From positions 1 to 35,056 of the forward strand of contig JALSRZ010000162.1 of NCBI GenBank assembly GCA_026984515.1: a DNA stretch of 35,056 nt, written 5' to 3'. This document shows, one piece after another, positions 31,216 through 35,056 of this stretch. The DNA comes from Thiohalobacter sp. Lineage in GTDB: Bacteria; Pseudomonadota; Gammaproteobacteria; DSM-19610. The position numbers and the translations under genes were made by a program. Under the pieces are notes generated by a model. The model made no database searches, was not told the origin of the DNA, and saw nothing but the letters and a program-made list of their open reading frames with translations. Each line of letters begins with the position of its first letter. Positions within the stretch are counted from its first letter, which is position 1.

Positions 31216-32286
31216 TCAGTCAGCAGCTGGCCCGCGCTGCGGGTCAGGAAGCGCTTCGACCTGCAGCACAAAGGAAACACGCCGGTTCCTGGCACGGCCT
31301 TCGGGGCTGTCGTTGTCCGCCAGCGGGCGCGTCGCCCCGTAGCCGATGGCACGCACCCTGTCGGAAGCAACACCCTGTTCCACCAGCTTGCGCGTGACTA
31401 CCGCGGCACGCGCCGATGAAAGCTCCCAGTTCGAGGGATAACGCGCCGTTTTGATCGGTGTATTATCCGTGTGCCCTTCGACGGACAGGAGATAAGGCTG
31501 GTCCTCCAGCACTTCCGCCAGGTCCCTGAGCAGCACCAGGCCTTCCTGTGTAAGCACAGCACTGCCCCGGTCGAACAGTATCCGGTCACTGATTGCAAGC
31601 GTCACTTCACCCGGGTGGACGGCCACCTCGACCTGGTCGCGCAGTCGGCTGGCCTCGAACACCTCCAGCAGCGCCTGTGCCGCATCCGGCTTCCCGGGAA
31701 GCACCGCCTCGTCCGGTATCACCTCTCGCGTATCAACCGGGGCGGGTTCCCCGTTCGGAACCGGGACAGCTCCCGCTATCGATGCATCCTGCACCGATGG
31801 TGTTTCAACCGCCACCGGCTCAACCGGCTGCTGCAGCGGCAGTGCTTCCACGACCGGTTCCGGCACCGGGTCAACGGGCATCGTGGCAGCCGCTGTTGCC
31901 TGATCGCTCCTCGCCTCCTGCACATCCACCGGCAACAGCCCGGGGCCCGGCATGGCGTAGCCCTCTGAACCCAGTGCATCGGCGGAAACCGGCAGCGGTG
32001 GCCTGAAAATACGGCCCAACGCATCCAGCTTGAAATTGAACTCCGCCGCGGAAGACTGCTGCGGCGCCAGAGTCGGCAGCGCCGGCTTCCTCTCACTGTC
32101 CTGGTAGGCCAGCAACAGCACGAACAGCGTTAACAGCAGGGCCAGGATATCGATAAAACTCAACAGCCAGGTATCCTGCCGCGCGCGGGACGAACCGATG
32201 TCCGCCTCCCACGGCAGAGTACCCGCGTCGTCGCCCTGCAGCACGGTGTCGGGTGACACAAAATGTCGTTCAGCTGCGTAGTCCAT
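31216..32286 (-). CDS. MotB-like stator protein with OmpA domain
   Basis: The 356-residue protein has one membrane helix, LSFIDILALLLTLFVLLLA, with Asp46 at the proton-accepting position of MotB. A long periplasmic linker rich in Pro, Val and Glu follows. The C-terminal OmpA-like domain (about 233-345; FDRGSAVLTQEGLVLLRDLAE, SVEGHTDNTPI, NWELSSARAAVVTRKLVE, GYGATRPLADN, NRRVSFVL) binds peptidoglycan. It lies 25 nt downstream of the MotA-like gene. No other flagellar gene occurs here. The linker is longer than in usual flagellar MotB, so it may serve another surface machine. Confidence 0.88.
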   Translation of the reverse strand: MDYAAERHFVSPDTVLQGDDAGTLPWEADIGSSRARQDTWLLSFIDILALLLTLFVLLLAYQDSERKPALPTLAPQQSSAAEFNFKLDALGRIFRPPLPVSADALGSEGYAMPGPGLLPVDVQEARSDQATAAATMPVDPVPEPVVEALPLQQPVEPVAVETPSVQDASIAGAVPVPNGEPAPVDTREVIPDEAVLPGKPDAAQALLEVFEASRLRDQVEVAVHPGEVTLAISDRILFDRGSAVLTQEGLVLLRDLAEVLEDQPYLLSVEGHTDNTPIKTARYPSNWELSSARAAVVTRKLVEQGVASDRVRAIGYGATRPLADNDSPEGRARNRRVSFVLQVEALPDPQRGPAAD

Positions 32287-32311
32287 GGCAATCGCCGGAT
32301 GCGTGTGCCCG

Positions 32312-33112
32312 TTACGCCGCGCGGACGAGGGTCAGTTTGCTACGCACCGGCTCCCCGGTCTGGAAGTGCGCATTGAAGGATTCCAGTGCTTCCCGGATCA
32401 GCGTCGGGTGACGTTTGTCGTGAACCTGCAGCACACCTTCCATCAGGGTCGTCAGCTCCATCAGCTGCTTGCCGGTGCGACGCTCGAGCTTCATCGCCAG
32501 CGGCTTAAACACAAGATTGGAGGCGACGATACCGTACACCGTGGTGAGCATGGCAAAGGCCATGGTGCCGCCGATTTCGTTCAGCCCGCTGTCACCGATG
32601 CCCGACAACATATGTACCAGCCCGAACAGGGTGCCCAGCATGCCGAACGCCGGGGCAAATGACGCCATGCTGTACAGGATCTGGGTCTGCGCATTCTCTC
32701 GTGCGCGCACCCCGGCAATGCGCCACTGCAGCGACTTGACCAGCTCGTCCAGGCTGGTCCCTTCAATAACCTGGCGCAGACCGGTGGACAGAAACGGGTT
32801 ACTGATGGCAGACAGGGCACGCTCCGCAGTACGCGGCGTGCTGTACCGATAGCGCTCGGCAAAAGCCAGCAACTGCGCCACATCCGTGTCGATGGTGCTC
32901 TCCTCGTCCCGGAACAGGCCGGGGATGCGACGCCACAGGGCACGCACCTCGGAAACCGGGCGACTGACCAGGGTCGCCGCCAGCGTGCCGCCGATCACGA
33001 CGATCAAACCCGGAACATTCAGGAAAGCGCCGGCGTTCTCGGGCGACAGAATGACCATGCCCGTCAGCAGGACTACACCGCCCAGGAGGCCGAAAATTGT
33101 GGATTGATTCAT
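32312..33112 (-). CDS. MotA/PomA-like stator protein
   Basis: The 266-residue protein has the MotA layout: two N-terminal helices (IFGLLGGVVLLTGMVIL; VPGLIVVIGGTLAATLVS), a cytoplasmic loop of about 100 residues with charged residues (VRALWRRIPGLFRDEE), and two C-terminal helices (SMASFAPAFGMLGTLFGLVHML and MAFAMLTTVYGIVASNLVFKPLA). A Pro-containing FAPAFGMLGT is typical of MotA/PomA. It has GGGGC before its ATG and pairs with the downstream MotB-like protein as a stator driven by protons or sodium. The flagellar genes expected around motAB are absent in the window. Confidence 0.92.
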   Translation of the reverse strand: MNQSTIFGLLGGVVLLTGMVILSPENAGAFLNVPGLIVVIGGTLAATLVSRPVSEVRALWRRIPGLFRDEESTIDTDVAQLLAFAERYRYSTPRTAERALSAISNPFLSTGLRQVIEGTSLDELVKSLQWRIAGVRARENAQTQILYSMASFAPAFGMLGTLFGLVHMLSGIGDSGLNEIGGTMAFAMLTTVYGIVASNLVFKPLAMKLERRTGKQLMELTTLMEGVLQVHDKRHPTLIREALESFNAHFQTGEPVRSKLTLVRAA

Positions 33113-33317
33113 ACCTGCCCCTTGTTTTCACCATTCACTGGCTGAACAGAGCAAGTTTCATTCCCGCCAGGCTTCGCCAGCGGCTGCAACTTTATCCTGC
33201 TGTTTTGTTAGCAGTTAATGAGCGCAGCAGATTCCGCGCCGGGTTGCCACACAGGCAATTGCCGCCCTCATGGCAAAACATTGCCGTCCGCGACCCGCCT
33301 GGCAGCCTGCCAGGCCG
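33113..33317. other. 205-bp gap between MotA-like and DUF1499 genes
   Basis: I see no gene. On the minus strand it holds the leader of the MotA-like gene and the end of the DUF1499 unit. No sigma28-like sequence is visible that would tie the MotA/MotB pair to a flagellar regulon. Confidence 0.5.
33298..33314 (-). terminator. Hairpin behind the DUF1499 gene
   Basis: CCTGGCA and TGCCAGG form a perfect 7-bp stem with a GCC loop, 3 nt beyond the DUF1499 stop. No T-run follows on the minus strand, so it may be a terminator or an mRNA-stabilising stem. Confidence 0.4.
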
Positions 33318-33761
33318 CTACTCGACGATGTCGGCCCGGGTACTATGGAGCAGACGGGTGCGCAAAAGTTCAACCCGACGCCGGTTGACACCGAAATCCG
33401 AATAGCCCAGCCGCGCAGCGGACCGCACCGCAATCACGCCTTCGCCCGGCCTGAGATGGAGTTCGAGATCATCGACAAAACCGAACACCGCACTCCGACA
33501 CTCCGCGTGCAGGTAATCCGCGCTCTGATTGACAATACGGGTACGAGGCAAGCGGGATACCTGTTCCCGCGCCGCTTGCCATGCGCTAGCCGGCGCCTCC
33601 CTGAGCTGAAACGGAGGCACCCGGTGCGCACTGTCCTGTGCATCGCTCGATACACAATTCGGAGAAGATGGACAGGCAGCCAGCCCTGAAGAAGAAACCC
33701 CGAGATCCGAAGGGCGTTTTCCCGCACAGGACAAAAGCGACATGCCGACCATCAGCAGCAA
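33318..33761 (-). CDS. DUF1499 lipoprotein, 5' end possibly frameshifted
   Basis: The open frame gives 147 residues from a TTG at 33761. The DUF1499 pattern is clear: LAACPSSPNCVSSDAQDSAHRVPPF, TRIVNQSADYLHAECRSAVFGFVDDLELHL, and IAVRSAARLGYSDFGVNRRRVELLR. LLSC after a short hydrophobic run looks like a lipobox. The signal peptide is too short from the TTG. Reading further upstream adds GKYIAGALLLMVGMSLLSC, an ideal signal, but in this frame no ATG, GTG or TTG precedes it before a stop at 33831-33833. An ATG at 33834 opens the other frame, so one extra base near 33804 would explain it. Confidence 0.75.
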   Translation of the reverse strand: MLLMVGMSLLSCAGKRPSDLGVSSSGLAACPSSPNCVSSDAQDSAHRVPPFQLREAPASAWQAAREQVSRLPRTRIVNQSADYLHAECRSAVFGFVDDLELHLRPGEGVIAVRSAARLGYSDFGVNRRRVELLRTRLLHSTRADIVE

Positions 33762-33849
33762 GGCTCCGGCGATGTATTTTCCGACAATCGGGCTGATCCT
33801 TTCAGTCTGCTTCCGGGTGGAATTCCAGGTTCATTTTTGCAGATGATCC

Positions 33850-34099
33850 CTCGCTTTTGAATACATCTTCAGCTGAACGGAACCACACTACGGCCTACAG
33901 GATTCTCTGTCTACGCTTCGCCCCTCTTGTTCGTCGTGGATCACACAACTCCGCCAGGGACGCAAGACTCGATACGGGTGGGTGGCTAACCCTTACCCGA
34001 CAGGGACTTTCACCCTGCAAGATACGCCGAGCCTTGCCCGGCGCGATAACGATTCGGCTCAAGCGCGCATTTATGCGTCGCTTGGAGCCGTTGGTTGGA
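33850..34099 (+). other. Probable non-coding cassette-type DNA
   Basis: Two overlapping short open frames occur here (33857-34144 and 33982-34179), in different frames and without ribosome sites. The segment from about 33940 to 34050, around GGACTTTCACCCTGCAAGAT and the GCCGAGC...GCCCGGCGC hairpin, resembles from memory a sequence often present in gammaproteobacterial cassette arrays and annotated as spurious small proteins. It ends in an attC-like fold. I regard it as a conserved non-coding element rather than a gene. Confidence 0.5.
34044..34096. repeat. attC-like site 1
   Basis: An R''-like box CGATAAC (34044-34050) with the key AAC is followed by an inverted repeat, CGGCTCAAGCG (34055-34065) against CGCTTGGAGCCG, and an R'-like GTTGGTT (34090-34096). 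Only one base interrupts the stem, giving the unpaired base normal in attC. The outer boxes do not match the GTTRRRY consensus fully. Confidence 0.45.
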
Positions 34100-34260
34100 C
34101 AATGCCGCCATGCGTTTCAAGTGGGCTGTTACTCCTTAATATAGGAAATTTTGCGCCGGGTGCTTCGGTAATGGAATAGCGCAGCACCACAGGCCGGGCA
34201 GATTCGTTCCCGTTTCTATGATGCCTTGACGCTAGTTAAGTGCCATGCCCGGCACACACG

Positions 34261-34313
34261 ATTAAGGCCAGCCACGCGCGGTGCGCGCGTCGGACTGGGA
34301 CGCATTGTTATAT
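34261..34313. repeat. attC-like site 2, upstream border of the toxin-antitoxin cassette
   Basis: A GC-rich inverted repeat (CCAG...CTGG with ACGCGCG/CGCGCGT inside) is followed by GTTATAT at 34307-34313, which acts as the R' box. The R'' side is degenerate, without AAC. The evidence for a recombination site is mainly the GTTATAT, because it is complementary to a box at the far end of the next cassette. Confidence 0.4.
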
Positions 34314-34349
34314 GTGAATTTATTCTGTACAATACTACGTACATGTACA
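34305..34349 (+). promoter_or_regulatory. Promoter and YefM-type operator
   Basis: TTGTTA (34305-34310) and TACAAT (34328-34333) are 17 nt apart and form a sigma70 promoter. Two TGTACA motifs (34326-34331 and 34344-34349), centred 18 nt apart, match the core of the yefM-yoeB operator known from E. coli. The first overlaps the -10 box, so binding by antitoxin or the complex would repress. The -35 lies across the cassette border. Confidence 0.7.
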
Positions 34350-34367
34350 ACATTAAGGCCCATTGCC

Positions 34368-34619
34368 ATGAAAGCACTTAGCTATACAGCCCTTAGAAAC
34401 ACGTTAGCAAAAACCATGGAAAAAGTCTGCGAAGACCATGAACCCATTGTTATTACAAGAAAAAGTGAGGGCGCCGTTGTGATGCTCTCCCTTGAGGACT
34501 ATGAATCTCTCGAAGAGACCACCTACCTGCTACGAAGCCCAAAGAACGTTAAACGACTCTTTGAATCCATTTCCCAGCTCGAAGAAGGCAAGGGGTTCGA
34601 GAAGGATCTGGACGAGTGA
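34368..34619 (+). CDS. yefM: Antitoxin, YefM/Phd family
   Basis: The 83-residue protein starts at the ATG at 34368. Its N-terminal DNA-binding part is KALSYTALRNTLAKTMEKVCEDHEPIVITRKSEGAVVMLSLEDY, typical of YefM. The C-terminal acidic tail (LLRSPKNVKRLFESISQLEEGKG) wraps and inhibits the toxin. The stop overlaps the toxin start by 4 nt (GTGA), giving coupled synthesis. It represses its own promoter through TGTACA motifs upstream. Chosen over a longer frame starting at 34281, which would run through the operator and cassette border. Confidence 0.93.
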   Translation: MKALSYTALRNTLAKTMEKVCEDHEPIVITRKSEGAVVMLSLEDYESLEETTYLLRSPKNVKRLFESISQLEEGKGFEKDLDE

Positions 34620-34870
34620 AGCTCATATTCTCGGAGCACGCCTGGAACGACTACCTGTACTGGCAAAAAACCGACAAAAAAATTCTAAAGCGCATAAACC
34701 TATTAATAAAAGACGTGCGACGCTCTCCATGTGAAGGTATCGGAAAACCAGAACCATTAAAACATGCCCTGTCAGGCTATTGGTCCCGGCGTATCAATGA
34801 TGAGCATCGCTTCGTCTACAAGGTGAGCAACGACTCTATGTTTATCGCTCAACTCAGATACCATTACTGA
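34616..34870 (+). CDS. yoeB: mRNA interferase toxin, YoeB family
   Basis: The 84-residue toxin starts with GTG at 34616 inside the antitoxin stop. YoeB binds the ribosome and cuts mRNA at the A site. The catalytic residues occur at the same positions as in E. coli YoeB: Glu46 in GKPEPLK, Arg65 in NDEHRFVY, and His83 and Tyr84 at the end (RYHY). The full length and intact active site suggest a functional toxin. Confidence 0.95.
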   Translation: MKLIFSEHAWNDYLYWQKTDKKILKRINLLIKDVRRSPCEGIGKPEPLKHALSGYWSRRINDEHRFVYKVSNDSMFIAQLRYHY

Positions 34871-34882
34871 GCCTCCATTCAC

Positions 34883-34940
34883 ATATAACGTCTAAACCAG
34901 CGGCGCGTATTTTTGCGTCCGCTGGATTTTCCCGTTAGAT
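34883..34940. repeat. attC site of the yefM-yoeB cassette
   Basis: R'' is ATATAAC (34883-34889). Inner inverted repeats are CCAGCGG (34897-34903) against CCGCTGG (34919-34925), with a loop rich in T. R' is GTTAGAT (34934-34940), which fits GTTRRRY exactly. The 58-bp size is typical of short attC sites. A second possible R''-like string, GTCTAAAC (34890-34897), is nearly complementary to the R' box, so the site shows two nested complementary arms. Confidence 0.7.
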
Positions 34941-35056
34941 TACAGCACTTCCTCGCAGCCTTCTTTACCGGAAAATGCTTTCACCATCGAAGGGAAATCC
35001 TTGAAGCTCTTGTTCCATGGATGGTATACACTGAATGGTTGGCGCGTGAAACGCAA
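34940..35056 (-). CDS. Partial reading frame at the window edge
   Basis: On the minus strand an open frame enters from beyond 35056 and ends with TAA at 34940-34942, giving 38 C-terminal residues (LRFTRQPFSVYHPWNKSF, then KDFPSMVKAFSGKEGCEEVL). The composition looks protein-like, but the segment is short and matches nothing I recognise. Its stop codon shares a base with the attC R' box, so it would be the reversed gene of the next cassette. It does not show the C-terminus I would expect of an integron integrase. Confidence 0.35.
   Translation of the reverse strand: MRFTRQPFSVYHPWNKSFKDFPSMVKAFSGKEGCEEVL

Larger units (their letters stand above)
34308..34934 (+). mobile_element. Integron-type gene cassette carrying YefM-YoeB
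   Basis: The cassette would run from the TT of GTTATAT (34307-34313) to the G of GTTAGAT (34934-34940). In integrated cassettes the first seven bases are complementary to the R'' box of the cassette's own attC. Here ATATAAC at 34883-34889 is the exact reverse complement of GTTATAT. It contains a promoter, operator, antitoxin and toxin and almost nothing else. Base composition is visibly more AT-rich than the rest of the window, consistent with acquisition. Confidence 0.7.

Noticed and set aside
33857-34144. 95-codon frame as a gene
   Set aside because: No ribosome site, unusual composition, overlap with another frame, and it ends within attC-like and hairpin DNA.
34940-35056. Integron integrase C-terminus
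   Set aside because: The 38 visible residues do not show the end of an IntI tyrosine recombinase as I know it, so only an unknown partial frame is reported.
1-35056. CRISPR arrays, tRNA or rRNA genes
   Set aside because: I saw no regularly spaced direct repeats and no tRNA cloverleaf or rRNA sequence in the window.

Overview
The window reads as chromosomal DNA of a GC-rich gammaproteobacterium. The evidence is a bioB-F-H-C operon using the BioH/BioC route, ubiC and ubiA for ubiquinone, a BirA-type operator, a MotA/MotB-like pair, and integron-type cassettes at the right edge. The genus cannot be fixed from sequence alone.

Layout. (1) Positions 1-3898, minus strand: a small membrane protein followed by bioB, bioF, bioH and bioC (cut by the window edge). 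It is driven from a promoter whose operator has the two half-sites of a BirA box. That operator also contains the start codon of the divergent comF (3975-4703). (2) Positions 4728-10267, minus strand: a Tat-exported DUF1501-like protein, a diheme LamG lipoprotein and a monoheme secreted protein. (3) Positions 10747-18282, plus strand, divergent from (2) across a 479-bp regulatory gap with a CRP-like site: a 1023-residue diheme lipoprotein resembling the hydrazine synthase alpha-subunit family, two outer-membrane beta-barrels (one with an SH3 domain), a TlpA thioredoxin, a DUF4266 lipoprotein, a DUF3570 outer-membrane protein and an ApbE flavin transferase. (4) Positions 18562-27298, plus strand: nine tightly packed genes for a trans-envelope machine. 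These are a coiled-coil periplasmic protein, three TPR proteins (two of them lipoproteins), a small secreted protein, one TolQ/ExbB, two TolR/ExbD and a TonB-like protein with an AgmX/PglI-like C-terminus. The gene set recalls the Agl-Glt machinery of Myxococcus. (5) Positions 27298-33761: a 175-bp palindromic element, ubiA, a secreted protein on the opposite strand, ubiC, an M48-like membrane protein that has lost its zinc motif, a MotA/MotB-like pair, and a DUF1499 lipoprotein whose 5' end looks frameshifted. (6) Positions 33850-35056: lower-GC cassette-type DNA with attC-like folds, including a complete YefM-YoeB toxin-antitoxin cassette.

The most interesting part is 4728-27298. It places secreted heme proteins, a probable covalent-flavin installer, outer-membrane barrels and an ion-driven TolQR/TPR/TonB machine side by side with almost no gaps. 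My inference is an envelope-spanning redox or surface apparatus, with the Glt-like motor either energising or assembling the outer-membrane part. Its substrate and function cannot be read from the sequence.
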